Shown: piece by piece, positions 1 through 8,529 of the stretch
How positions within the stretch are numbered: the first letter of the stretch is position 1
Layout of the letters: every line of letters starts with the position of its first letter
Origin: Thermophilibacter provencensis
GTDB lineage: Bacteria; Actinomycetota; Coriobacteriia; Coriobacteriales; Atopobiaceae
Length of the DNA stretch: 64,000 nucleotides
Direction: 5' to 3'
Assembly (NCBI RefSeq): GCF_030372065.1
Contig: NZ_JAUDEA010000012.1
Coordinates: forward strand, 1 to 64,000
Position numbers and translations under genes: made by a program
Notes under the pieces: model-generated
The model's input: the letters and a program-made list of their open reading frames with translations, nothing else
The model's database searches: none
What the model was told of the DNA's origin: nothing

Positions 1-106
1 CCGCACGTGCCACAGCCCCATTTTTCAGGACGCCGGCGAGAAAAGCCGCAGGTCGCGAAAACCCGCCCGTGCCGTACCCCCGATTTTCAGAACACCTGGC
101 GAGAAG
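1..106. repeat. Two imperfect direct repeats, period about 62 bp
   Basis: Two copies of a unit of about 43 bp start near 1 and near 63. Both contain GTGCC, then CCCC, then TTTTCAG, and both end in GGCGAGAA. I see no ORF here. The left copy touches the window edge, so the array may continue outside. Confidence 0.6.
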
Positions 107-124
107 GGTACCAAAATGAGATTC

Positions 125-250
125 CCTAAGAACGACTTGCAAACCTAATTCGTTCTTAGGGAATCCGTGGTCTCTCTAAGAACACGAACGTGCTCTTACT
201 GACACGGTTACTATTCTAAGAACGTATTATTTCATTAATTCGCTCTTAGG
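125..250. promoter_or_regulatory. Three phased inverted-repeat pairs upstream of fic, likely operators
   Basis: The half-site CTAAGAACG and its complement occur as three facing pairs: 125-134 with 151-160 (exact, extending to ATTCCCTAAGAACG), 176-184 with 190-198 (weaker), and 216-224 with 241-250. Pair centres are about 45 bp apart. The last half-site overlaps the AGGAGG ribosome binding site of fic at 248-253, so a bound protein could block both transcription and translation. The Fic protein ends in a winged-helix domain and is an obvious candidate for binding these sites; that link is inference. Confidence 0.6.
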
Positions 251-258
251 AGGATTCC

Positions 259-1430
259 GTGCTTGAAGCCATCCACCCCGGAAGACAAGGGAGCCTGCGG
301 CGCAACCTCTCCGGAGAGCTTGCCTGCCTATCCTTTCTTCCCTCGAGCCTGCAGAGTTGCCGTCCCTATCTCTGAGCAACAGGACGCAGCGCGCAATCTC
401 CGACTGCCGCGCACTTCTCGGCGAGATGCAAGGCATGGCGCGCTTTATCCCAAACGTGGGCATGTATCTCACCATGTACGTGCGAAAAGAGGCGCTCCTC
501 TCTTCTCAGATTGAAGGAACCCAATGCACCTTTGACGACGTTCTTGACCCGGAGAACGAGAAGAACGCGAGCCGAGACCTCGAAGACGTAATCAACTATG
601 TCTCGGCGACGGAGCGCGCCGTTGAGCTCATGGGTTCCATGCCACTCTGCACCCGACTTCTGCGGACAGTGCACAAGACCCTGCTTGAGAGTGTTCGCGA
701 ATCTGAAAAGCACCCCGGTGAGCTCCGTACCTCGCAGAACTGGATTGGCCCAAACGGATGCACCCTCAAAGAGGCCGCCTACGTGCCCCCCAACGTTGAT
801 GACATGAGGGATGCCCTTTCCGACCTCGAGGTTTTTCTCAACGAGGAGCACGCCCTCGATCCCATCGTCAAGGCGGGGCTCGCCCATTATCAATTTGAGA
901 CCATCCACCCGTTCCTTGACGGCAACGGCAGAATCGGAAGGCTCCTCATCACGCTTTCCCTCATGAACGACGGCATTCTCGAGCTACCCGTGCTCTATCC
1001 CTCCTACGAGCTCAAGCTGCGCCGCGCGGAATACTACGATCGCCTGACCAGCGTGCGCGAGACGGGCGATTACGAGGGATGGATTGCGTTCTTCTGCGAT
1101 TGCCTACTCGAGAGCGCCCTTGACGCGCGTGACTCCATGCGAGCGCTGGCAGAGCTTCGCTCCTCAACGGAGCGCCTCGTGCTCTCATCGATGGGTCGCG
1201 GTTCGGCAAACGCGCTGCGCCTCCTGGAGCTTCTGGAAGGCAGCCCCATCCTGGACGCGTCGTATATCGCAGAGCGTCTAGGGCTCAGCACCTCGGGGGC
1301 CAACTCCCTCATTCGGGCGATGACTAAGCTGGGAATACTCGTGCAGCGCGACAGCTCAAAGAAACGGTATCGAATCTTTACCTACGAGCCATATCTCAGA
1401 ATCCTCAGATCGGGCAGCGACCCCCTTTAG
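259..1430 (+). pseudogene. Fic family protein (AMPylation-type), frameshifted near its N-terminus
   Basis: The long frame from 357 encodes a Fic domain with the motif HPFLDGNGRIGR (residues 184-195 of that frame) and the inhibitory-helix motif SSQIEG (residues 49-54) expected of Fic proteins that carry the inhibitory helix before the core. A winged-helix domain follows at about residues 280-345. The usual N-terminus of this family, starting VLEAIHPGRQGSLRRNLSGE, lies in another frame from GTG 259, which has AGGAGG five bases upstream. The two frames join at about 355-357, where one base appears to be missing (expected agtttgccg, found agttgccg). Restoring it gives a protein of about 390 residues. 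The catalytic part could still be made from TTG 357, but that codon has no good ribosome binding site. Family knowledge: Fic enzymes transfer AMP or other phosphate-containing groups to target proteins. Confidence 0.82.
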
Positions 1431-1460
1431 GAGCGCGCCGCAGCGCCGGCGAGAAGTGCG

Positions 1461-1931
1461 TCACGCGCGGCGCCTCCGCGCCCGGAAGAAGCTCCGCAGC
1501 TGCTCGGCGGCCTCGTCCGCGAGCACGCCGGGCGTCACCTCAAACGCGTGGTTGAGCCGCGGGTCGTGGCTCACGTCAAAGAGCGTGCCGAGCGCGCCGC
1601 CCTTGGGGTCGGCCGCCCCGTACACGCAGCGGTCGATGCGCCCGTTCACCATGAGGCCCGCGCACATGAGGCACGGCTCCAGCGTCACGTACACCGTGCA
1701 CCCTGTGAGCCGCCAGCGGCCCAGCGCCCTCGACGCGGCGACCATGGCCGTGAACTCGGCGTGCGCCGACGGGTCGAGGTCGTTCTCGCGGCGGTTGTGC
1801 GCGCTGGCCACCACCTCGCCGTCGCACACCACCACGGCGCCGATGGGAACCTCGCCCTCGGCGGCGGCCAGCTCGGCCTCCTCGAGCGCCAGGCGCATGT
1901 ACTTCTCGTCGTTCTTCTCGCTGGCGTCCAT
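1461..1931 (-). CDS. tadA: tRNA-specific adenosine deaminase TadA
   Basis: This 156-residue cytidine-deaminase-fold enzyme should convert adenosine to inosine at the wobble position of tRNA-Arg(ACG) in the cytoplasm. The zinc site is complete: HAE at 57-59, with Glu59 as proton shuttle, and PCLMC at 86-90. Length and motif order match bacterial TadA. It is convergent with fic and lies next to tRNA-Ser. The arginine-rich C-terminus (FFRARRRR) is common in TadA from high-GC bacteria. Confidence 0.93.
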   Translation of the reverse strand: MDASEKNDEKYMRLALEEAELAAAEGEVPIGAVVVCDGEVVASAHNRRENDLDPSAHAEFTAMVAASRALGRWRLTGCTVYVTLEPCLMCAGLMVNGRIDRCVYGAADPKGGALGTLFDVSHDPRLNHAFEVTPGVLADEAAEQLRSFFRARRRRA

Positions 1932-1986
1932 TGCGCCTCCTCGCGCTCGCGTCCCACATGGGGTAGGATACTAGTGCTGCGCACTC

Positions 1987-2079
1987 GGAGGAGTGGCAGA
2001 GTGGTTGATTGCAGCGGTCTTGAAAACCGTCGAGCGGGTAACCCCCGTTCCGAGGGTTCGAATCCCTCCTCCTCCGCCA
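1987..2079 (+). tRNA. tRNA-Ser (anticodon UGA)
   Basis: The acceptor stem GGAGGAG (1987-1993) pairs with CTCCTCC (2069-2075), followed by discriminator G2076 and an encoded CCA at 2077-2079. The anticodon loop is CTTGAAA with anticodon TGA. A long variable arm and a standard TTCGAAT T-loop fit a type II serine tRNA. Confidence 0.97.
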
Positions 2080-2106
2080 TGCGCGCCCTGCCGCCGCGCC
2101 CCGGCG

Positions 2107-5097
2107 CTACTGCCGCCGCACGCGCCTTCGCCCGAGCGCCACGCGCGCCCAGCAAACAATCCCCAGCACAGCGGCCGTATCCGCCAAGGCCAGCGCCGCA
2201 ACCAGATACTTTGACGCCTCCAGCTTCATGGGCCGCTCCGGGCACGCCACCCGCGCGTTAAGCCACGTGTAGAGCACGTTTTTCGAGGCCCGGCGCAGAT
2301 TGGAGAGGTAGCTCGTGGCGCGCGCCGCCTCGTCCGTCCCCCGTGCGCGAGAGAGCTCGTCCTGCGTATAGCCAAACGAGAAGGACCCGTTGCGGAAGAC
2401 GCCGTCCATGAAGAGGTCCCCGCCGGAACGCAAGGCCTGGTCGGCGCTCATGTACTGCTGGTGGTCGGCGTAGTCCGTGATGACGGAGCCCTCGAAGCCC
2501 CACTCGCCGCGCAGCACGTCCGTGAGCAGCGCGTAGCTCCCGCCCGCCCACACCGCGCCAATGCGGTTGTACGAGGTCATGAGGCCCGTGGCCCCGCCCT
2601 CCACGGCGAGCTGGAACGGCCGGAGGTAGAGCTCGCGCAGGGTCTGCTCGGTGAGCCAGGTGTAGAGCGAGTCCCGGTAGGAGTCCTGGTTGTTCACGGC
2701 AAAGTGCTTGAGGTAGCAGTACGTGCCCGTCTCGTGCGCGCCAGACACCACCTCGGCCGCCATGGTCCCGCACACCAGCGGGTCCTCGGAGAAGTACTCG
2801 TAGTTGCGCCCGCCCAGCGGCGTACGGTGGACGTTGGCGCACGGCGCGTAGAGCCCGTCCACGCCCAGAACGGCCGCCTCGCGCCCGAGCTGCGCCCCGT
2901 ACTCGCGCGCGAGCCCGGCGTTCCACGTCTGGGCCAGCGCGGAGGGCGCCGGATAGCCCACGCCGTACGTGAGCTGGTTGAACGACCCAACCTGCGCCGG
3001 GCCGTCCACCTCCTTGGTGAGCGGCTTTCCCACGCCGTCGATGCGCGCCGTTGCCAGGTAGCCGTGAAGGACCAGGCGCTCCATGTCCTCGAGGGAGAGG
3101 TAGTCGAGCACGATCTCCCAACGCGGGTCGTCGTAGTCCTCGCCCAGCTCCGCGCCCAGCTTCGTGAGCGAGCCGCCCGATGAGAGCCGCCAGTGGCGTC
3201 CCGCGCCGGCGCTCCCGGGCTGCTCAAAGGAGTCGAGAAGATCGTCCTCGTAGCGGCGGGCATCGGCCTCGACCTGCTGCTCGTCATAGAGGTTGAGTGC
3301 GGAGACATTGGCCGTCATCTCGCGGTCCGCGCTGCACGTTCGCGGGAAGGTGCCCGCAAAGTCCGCGCGCGTGAGGTAGCGGATGTCCGCCCCGGAGTCC
3401 GAGCCGTCCACGGAGACGCCGTCGACGGCCGTCTCGCCGGTAAAGCGGTTCTCCACGGTGGCGCCCGTCTGGAGGTCCTTCTCGCAGCGCACGTCCGCGG
3501 GCAGGCGCACCTCCGCGCGAGCCCCGTCGCAGGCTGCCAACGTGTGCGCGTCACGCTTGAGCTCCACCACGTAGCCGCCGCGCTCCAGCTCGTAGCCGGT
3601 GAAACCGTTTTTGTTGGCGTCGTAGCAGTCATAGGACGCAACGTCGTCCAGCGTGAAGGAGAGCGTCACGTCCTGGCTCTCCCCGGGCTCGAGCAGCCCG
3701 GTCTTGGCAAACGCCACAAGCACCGTGGAGGCCTTCTCGATGCCACCAGGCGTGTACGGCGGCGAGCAATAGAGCTGCACCACGTCACGCCCCGCCACCT
3801 CGCCGGTATTGGTCACGCGCACGGTGAGCGAGACCTCGGAGTCGCGCGCCGCCGCGGCGCCGTCCGCATGACTGCGGTCCACGACCTCCCACGAGAAGTC
3901 CGTGTAGCTGAGGCCGTAGCCAAACGGGTACTGCACCACGGCCTCGTAGCCGCTGCCGTGCTCGTTCTTCTCGCCGTCCCAAAAGCCCTCGGCATCCGCG
4001 GTCTCGTACCAGCGATACCCCACGTAGATGCCCTCGGCGTAGTCCACAAAGCGCACCGCGTCGTAGGTCTCGGAAACGCCCACGTTGACGTTGATCGTGC
4101 CGTCCGCCGGGTAGAGGCCCGCGCCGTTGGTGTAGATGCCCTCGCCCATGGCGCCCGAGTTTGCCCAGCTTGCAGCCGTTGTGAAGTCGTAGGCAAAGGT
4201 GTCCGCCGTGCGGCCGGAGGGGTTCACGTCTCCCCAGAGCACGTCCGCCACGGCGCGCGCCCCCACCTCACCGGTGGTGCCCACGAGCAGCGCGGCGTCA
4301 ATGCCGGGGATTGTCTCCAGCTCGCCGAGCTCCATCGTGTTGGTGGAGTTGACCACCACGACCACGCGGTCGTACGTGGCGCCCACGTAGCGCAGCAGCG
4401 CCTCCTCCTCGCGGCTGAGCTCCAGGTAGCCGCGGGTCACGTCCACGTCCACCTTGCCGCCGCGCTCGCACACCTTGTACTGGGCCGCCGGCGCGTCTAT
4501 TGACTCGCCCATCACGCGCCCAATGACCACGATCGCCGCGCCCGAGAACTTCTCCGCGTTGGCGAGAAGTTCATCGGAATAGCAGCTCTTGTCGGTGATC
4601 TTTGGCTCGTAGAGGCGGCAGTACTCCGACGCCTTGCTGTTGAGCGCGCCCGCGCCCTTGTACGCGCGCTCGCCGTAGAAGCTGCGGTACATGTCCGTGA
4701 GCTCGTGGTTGTACGTCACGCCCCGCTCGGCGAGCGCGTCGAGAAGTCCCATCACGGAGCCCGTGACCTGGCCGGACCCGGAGCCCGAGCCCACCCACTG
4801 CGTGGACGCCCAGCCAAAGACGTTGACCTTCGTGAGCGCGGAGGGCATCGGCAGGGCGTCGTCCTCGTTGCGCAGCAGGACAATGCCCTCGGCCTCCACG
4901 CGCTCCGCCAGGGCGCGGCCGGCGGCCATGGTGGCCTCGCGCTCCTCGTCCGTCACGTTGACCCTGTCGAGGCCGAGGTAGGAGTTCACCGTGTCGCCAA
5001 AGAACGCCATCGCAACCGTGGCGGCGGCAAGCGCGCCCACCACGCCAACGGCGGCAACGCCCGCCGCAACGCGCGCGATCTTTCTGGCAACGGACAC
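2107..5097 (-). CDS. Circularly permuted glycoside hydrolase family 3 enzyme, membrane anchored at both ends
   Basis: This is a probable beta-glucosidase-type enzyme of 996 residues. The start GTG at 5097 is preceded by GAGGAGA and gives a clean N-terminal membrane segment (about residues 5-30). Upstream codons in the same frame run into the palindrome at 5147-5263 and are unlikely to be translated. Domain order is reversed from ordinary GH3. The C-type alpha/beta sandwich comes first (IVLLRNEDDALPM and the glycine-rich SGSGSGQ), then a fibronectin III-like segment, then the TIM barrel with KHFAVNNQ, SYNRIGAVW and the nucleophile motif SVITDYADH, whose Asp is near residue 875. A second hydrophobic segment with a basic tail closes the protein. 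Permuted GH3 enzymes are known from gut Firmicutes; anchors at both ends are less usual. The substrate cannot be read from the sequence. Confidence 0.85.
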   Translation of the reverse strand: MSVARKIARVAAGVAAVGVVGALAAATVAMAFFGDTVNSYLGLDRVNVTDEEREATMAAGRALAERVEAEGIVLLRNEDDALPMPSALTKVNVFGWASTQWVGSGSGSGQVTGSVMGLLDALAERGVTYNHELTDMYRSFYGERAYKGAGALNSKASEYCRLYEPKITDKSCYSDELLANAEKFSGAAIVVIGRVMGESIDAPAAQYKVCERGGKVDVDVTRGYLELSREEEALLRYVGATYDRVVVVVNSTNTMELGELETIPGIDAALLVGTTGEVGARAVADVLWGDVNPSGRTADTFAYDFTTAASWANSGAMGEGIYTNGAGLYPADGTINVNVGVSETYDAVRFVDYAEGIYVGYRWYETADAEGFWDGEKNEHGSGYEAVVQYPFGYGLSYTDFSWEVVDRSHADGAAAARDSEVSLTVRVTNTGEVAGRDVVQLYCSPPYTPGGIEKASTVLVAFAKTGLLEPGESQDVTLSFTLDDVASYDCYDANKNGFTGYELERGGYVVELKRDAHTLAACDGARAEVRLPADVRCEKDLQTGATVENRFTGETAVDGVSVDGSDSGADIRYLTRADFAGTFPRTCSADREMTANVSALNLYDEQQVEADARRYEDDLLDSFEQPGSAGAGRHWRLSSGGSLTKLGAELGEDYDDPRWEIVLDYLSLEDMERLVLHGYLATARIDGVGKPLTKEVDGPAQVGSFNQLTYGVGYPAPSALAQTWNAGLAREYGAQLGREAAVLGVDGLYAPCANVHRTPLGGRNYEYFSEDPLVCGTMAAEVVSGAHETGTYCYLKHFAVNNQDSYRDSLYTWLTEQTLRELYLRPFQLAVEGGATGLMTSYNRIGAVWAGGSYALLTDVLRGEWGFEGSVITDYADHQQYMSADQALRSGGDLFMDGVFRNGSFSFGYTQDELSRARGTDEAARATSYLSNLRRASKNVLYTWLNARVACPERPMKLEASKYLVAALALADTAAVLGIVCWARVALGRRRVRRQ

Positions 5098-5146
5098 CCG
5101 GTCTCCTCTCGACCACTCAATGATAGCGACCCCACCGGACACAGTC

Positions 5147-5263
5147 CGGTCTGTCAAAGGGGGACGTGTTTTTTCTCTCAGAGCTTTCGGGACGGCCCCT
5201 TGCCCCCCGCGGGCCCGTCCCGAAAGCTCTGAGAGAAAAAACACGTCCCCCTTTGACAGACCG
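5147..5263. repeat. Perfect 48-bp inverted repeat with 21-nt loop between divergent genes
   Basis: The left arm 5147-5194 and the right arm 5216-5263 are exact reverse complements. Each arm carries a TTGACA facing outward, towards the GH3 gene and towards the magnesium-transport operon. TACAAT at 5285-5290, and the reverse complement of TATCAT at 5121-5126, each lie 26 bp beyond TTGACA, which is too far for a standard promoter. A smaller palindrome, ACCGGAC-ACA-GTCCGGT, overlaps the left end at 5134-5150. Confidence 0.9.
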
Positions 5264-5325
5264 CCTCACCAGTCCCGCATCGGCTACAATGGCAACCGGA
5301 AAATCCGTCCAAGAGAAAGGTCCGC

Positions 5326-5352
5326 ATGAAACCTCGACCTCACCGTCGATGA
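5326..5352 (+). CDS. Putative leader peptide upstream of the magnesium-transport operon
   Basis: This eight-codon ORF encodes MKPRPHRR. It starts at ATG 5326, five bases after AGAAAGG, and ends at TGA 5350. It lies 55 bases before the next start codon in a GC-rich leader that can form a hairpin (around 5356-5382). Proline-rich leader peptides such as MgtL control Mg2+ transporter genes in enterobacteria by ribosome stalling; the analogy is inferred from position and composition only. Confidence 0.4.
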   Translation: MKPRPHRR

Positions 5353-5407
5353 CCCTGCGGCGCGCTCCCGTGCGCGTCGCCGACGCAAACGCACGTAAGG
5401 AGCGCAC

Positions 5408-7246
5408 ATGATCTACCTGTCCCAGCTCTTGGGCAACCCCGTTCTTGACGCCGACGGCGAGAAGGTCGGCACGGTCTCCGACCTCGGCATCGCCACCGGC
5501 GAGGTCTTTCCCCGCATCACGAGTCTGGCCTTCATGGGGCCCGGCCGCACGCCGATCATGATCTCTTGGCGCAAGTTCGTGGACACCTACGACGAGAATG
5601 AGGTCCACCTCAAGGTCATAGCCACCGACCTGCGCTTCTCGTACCTGCAGCCGGACGAGGTCCTTCTCGCCCGCGACATCTTGAACAAGCAGATCGTGGA
5701 CACCCACGGCATGCGCGTCGTGCGCGTGAACGACCTCAAGCTCTCGGACACCAGCTCAACCCAGCTGCGCCTGCTGGGCGCCGAGGTGGGCGCGCGCGGA
5801 CTTCTCCGCAGCCTCCACCCCGCCCTCGAGCGCGTGGCGCTGCGCGTGTGCCGCACCTTTGGCCACCCGCTGCCCGAGAAGATTATCGCGTGGAGCTACA
5901 TGGACCTCGTGGAGCGCGACCTCTCAAACGTCAAGCTCTCCGTGTCCCACAAGACGCTCGACGACATGCACCCTGCCGACATCGCGGACATCATCGAGCG
6001 GCTGGACCCGCGCCTGCGCGGCCAGGTCTTTGCGCAGCTGGACGACGAGCAGCGCGCCGGCGCGATGGCCGAGTTTGACGACGACGCCATGGCCGCCGAG
6101 CTCATGGGCAACCTCACCGAGACGGACGCCTCGCGCATGCTCTCCGAGATGGACCCGGACGACGCCGCCGAGCTGGTGAGCGAGCTCGACTACGACAAGG
6201 CCGAGAAGCTCCTGCGCCTGATGGGCGTCCAGGAGCAGCGCGCCATCCGCCAGCTCCTGGGCTACCGAGAGAACACCGCGGGCCGCATCATGACCTCGGA
6301 GGTGGCGAGCATCACCGAGACCGCCACCGTGGCCGACGCCGTCGAGCTGCTGCGCGGCCTGGACGAGGACTTTGAGTCCGTGCGCTACGTCTACCTCACG
6401 GACGAGGACGGCAAGCTCTCCGGCGTGGTGACGCTCAACGCCCTCATCGTGGCGCCCGCCGAGACGCGCCTCTCCGAGCTTGCCACCGAGGACCTGGTCA
6501 CGGCCAGCCCCGAGGACGACCAGGAGGACGTGGCCGAGGACATTGCGAAGTACAACCTGCTGGCCATGCCCGTCGTCAACGACGAGGGGCGCCTGCTGGG
6601 CATCGTCACCGTTGACGACGCGCTCGACGTCCTGGAGGAGGAGCACGCCGAGGACCTGCGCGTGGCCGGCGGCACCGAGGGCGACGACTCCGGACACGCG
6701 AGCGCGCTCATCTGGCTCGTGCGTCGCAACGCGTGGGTGGCGCTCTGGGCCCTGGGCGTGATTGCGGTCGCGCTGGCCGTGGGCGGCAGGCTGGGCCTGC
6801 AGGAGACGCTCGCCGTGTCCATCCCGCTCGCCGCGGCACTCGTTCTGGCGGATGACTCCGTAAGCTACGTCACCAACTTCTTCCTGGAGAACGACCCGGA
6901 CGACGAGGACTCGCCCTCGATGATCGGCTTCACGTTCCGCGGCATCGGCATCGGCGCGGTGCTCGGGGCGCTCGTCGCGCTCATCGTGCTCGCGCTCGAG
7001 AGCATCATGGCGTCCCCGGCCGTGCCCACCGTGGACCCCTCGCTTGAGGGGCTGGGCGCGGCGCTCACCACGGGTGGCGTCGCGGCGGCGGTCTCCACGT
7101 TCCTCTCGTTTGCTTTTACGCCCATCTACCTGGCCGTCCTTCGCCACCGAGACGCACATAACAAGGAGACCTCGGGCTTCACCCTCTCCGCCGTGGCCAT
7201 GCTCGTAGCCGTGGTAGTGTTCACCCTCGTCGTTCTGGTGGCGTGA
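5408..7246 (+). CDS. PRC-barrel / MgtE-N / tandem CBS protein with a C-terminal membrane domain
   Basis: A 612-residue protein. Residues 1-60 form a PRC-barrel, about 170-270 an MgtE-type superhelical domain rich in acidic repeats (ADIADIIERLDP, DDAAELVSELD), and about 290-420 two CBS domains. The last 160 residues contain about five membrane segments. The sensor half matches the Mg2+-gating cytosolic part of MgtE, but the membrane part does not show the conserved pore sequence of MgtE, so transport by this protein itself is doubtful. It overlaps the following Nramp-related gene by one base (TGATG), so the two are translationally coupled. A regulatory or accessory role for that transporter is the simplest reading. 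AAGGAG precedes the ATG. Confidence 0.8.
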   Translation: MIYLSQLLGNPVLDADGEKVGTVSDLGIATGEVFPRITSLAFMGPGRTPIMISWRKFVDTYDENEVHLKVIATDLRFSYLQPDEVLLARDILNKQIVDTHGMRVVRVNDLKLSDTSSTQLRLLGAEVGARGLLRSLHPALERVALRVCRTFGHPLPEKIIAWSYMDLVERDLSNVKLSVSHKTLDDMHPADIADIIERLDPRLRGQVFAQLDDEQRAGAMAEFDDDAMAAELMGNLTETDASRMLSEMDPDDAAELVSELDYDKAEKLLRLMGVQEQRAIRQLLGYRENTAGRIMTSEVASITETATVADAVELLRGLDEDFESVRYVYLTDEDGKLSGVVTLNALIVAPAETRLSELATEDLVTASPEDDQEDVAEDIAKYNLLAMPVVNDEGRLLGIVTVDDALDVLEEEHAEDLRVAGGTEGDDSGHASALIWLVRRNAWVALWALGVIAVALAVGGRLGLQETLAVSIPLAAALVLADDSVSYVTNFFLENDPDDEDSPSMIGFTFRGIGIGAVLGALVALIVLALESIMASPAVPTVDPSLEGLGAALTTGGVAAAVSTFLSFAFTPIYLAVLRHRDAHNKETSGFTLSAVAMLVAVVVFTLVVLVA

Positions 7247-8493
7247 TGATGAAAAGTGACGGTCACTTTTCATCGCTCAAGCTGAGGCTCATCCTCGCGG
7301 CCATGGGCCCGGGCATGGTGGCGGCGCTCGCCGGCGCGGACGCGGGCGGCGTGGCAACCTACTCCAACGCCGGCGCGCTCTTTGGGTTCATGCAGCTCTG
7401 GACCGTGCCGGTGATGTGCTTCCTGCTCATCGTTGCGCAGGAGACCGCGGCACGCATGGGCTGCGTCACGGGCAAGGGCCTGGCGTCGCTCATCCGCGAG
7501 AAGTTTGGCGTGCGCCTCTCCGCCGTGGCCATGCTCGCGCTCCTCGTCTCAAACACCACGGTCACGCTGTCCGAGTTCGCGGGCATCGCCTCGGCGCTCG
7601 CGCTCTTTGACGTGCCCGTCTATGTGAGCGTGCCGGTGGCGGCGCTCGCCATTTGGCTGCTCACGATGAGCGGCTCGTATCGCCGCATAGAGAAGGTGCT
7701 CCTGGCCATTGCGTGCGTGTTTGTGACCTATATTGTGGCCGGCGTTATGGTGGGCCCCAACTGGAGAGACGCGCTCCTGCACACCGTGATCCCGCACGTC
7801 GAGGCCACGCCACAGTACCTCTCGCTGCTCGTGGCAAGCGTGGGCACGGCCATCGCACCCTGGATGCTCTTCCTGGCGCAGTCCAACGTGGTCGAGAAGA
7901 ACGCGCATGCAGAGGACCTCCCCTACCAGCGCATCGACACCGTGACCGGTGCCGTTGCTGCAAGCGTCATCTCGTGGTTCATCATCCTCACCACCGGCGC
8001 CGTGCTGCACCCCGCCGGCATTTCCGTGAGCGGAGCCGAGGATGCCGCGGCCGCGCTCGCGCCGCTCGTGGGAGATTACGCCGAGGTGCTCTTTGGCGCG
8101 GGCCTCACGGGCGCGTCCTTCTTGGCGGCGTGCGTGCTGCCCGGCATCACCTCGAGCGCCATCTGCGAGGCGTTTGGCTGGGAGCGCGGCGCGGACCGCA
8201 GCTGGGGCGAGGCGCCCGCCTACCGCGGCATCATCACGGGCGTTATCGCGATCTCCGCCGTGGTGGTCATGATGCCCAACGTCAACCTCTTTGGCATCAT
8301 GATGATCGCGCAGGTCATCAACGGCGTGTTGCTGCCCGTGCTTCTCGTCTTCATGGTGCTCATCGCGAGCGACAAGCACGTGATGGGGCGCTTTGCCAAC
8401 GGTCGCGTGTGGAACGCGCTCACGTGGTTCACCATCGTGGCCGTGACCGTGCTCACGGTGATCATGTTTGTGATGCAGGCGATGGGACTGTAG
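7246..8493 (+). CDS. Nramp-related divalent metal transporter, probably Mg2+ type (NRMT-like)
   Basis: A polytopic membrane protein of about 415 residues with 10-11 predicted helices. Helix 1 carries GADAGGVATY in place of the DPGN motif of classical Nramp. Helix 6 reads AIAPWM where Nramp has a Met-Pro-His triplet, so the methionine that favours transition metals is absent. These changes match the Nramp-related magnesium transporters described from Eggerthella lenta and relatives. The gene is coupled to the upstream MgtE-N/CBS sensor-like gene, which also points to Mg2+. Alternative starts are GTG 7243 and ATG 7249. The first 9 codons lie in a palindrome (7248-7274). Confidence 0.82.
   Translation: MMKSDGHFSSLKLRLILAAMGPGMVAALAGADAGGVATYSNAGALFGFMQLWTVPVMCFLLIVAQETAARMGCVTGKGLASLIREKFGVRLSAVAMLALLVSNTTVTLSEFAGIASALALFDVPVYVSVPVAALAIWLLTMSGSYRRIEKVLLAIACVFVTYIVAGVMVGPNWRDALLHTVIPHVEATPQYLSLLVASVGTAIAPWMLFLAQSNVVEKNAHAEDLPYQRIDTVTGAVAASVISWFIILTTGAVLHPAGISVSGAEDAAAALAPLVGDYAEVLFGAGLTGASFLAACVLPGITSSAICEAFGWERGADRSWGEAPAYRGIITGVIAISAVVVMMPNVNLFGIMMIAQVINGVLLPVLLVFMVLIASDKHVMGRFANGRVWNALTWFTIVAVTVLTVIMFVMQAMGL
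7248..7274. promoter_or_regulatory. 13-bp inverted repeat across the start of the metal transporter gene
   Basis: GATGAAAAGTGAC and its exact reverse complement are separated by one base. The palindrome covers codons 2-9 of the transporter and follows the stop codon of the upstream gene. It could be an RNA hairpin that gates translation of the second gene or a repressor site. No known operator is recognised. Confidence 0.5.
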
Positions 8494-8529
8494 GCACCTG
8501 GCCGGCTTTTGGTGCGCCGCCGTTGTATT

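Noticed and set aside
1685-2245. Minus-strand frames over tRNA-Ser encoding EEEGFEPSERGLPARR-like peptides
   Set aside because: This is the well-known false ORF produced by reading a serine tRNA gene antisense.
2461-4503. Plus-strand frames opposite the GH3 gene (240 and 436 codons)
   Set aside because: Antisense shadows in high-GC coding sequence, rich in His/Arg/Val and without domains.
5253-5290. TTGACA and TACAAT as a promoter for the magnesium-transport operon
   Set aside because: Spacing is 26 bp, far from the usual 16-18, so I do not annotate it as a promoter.
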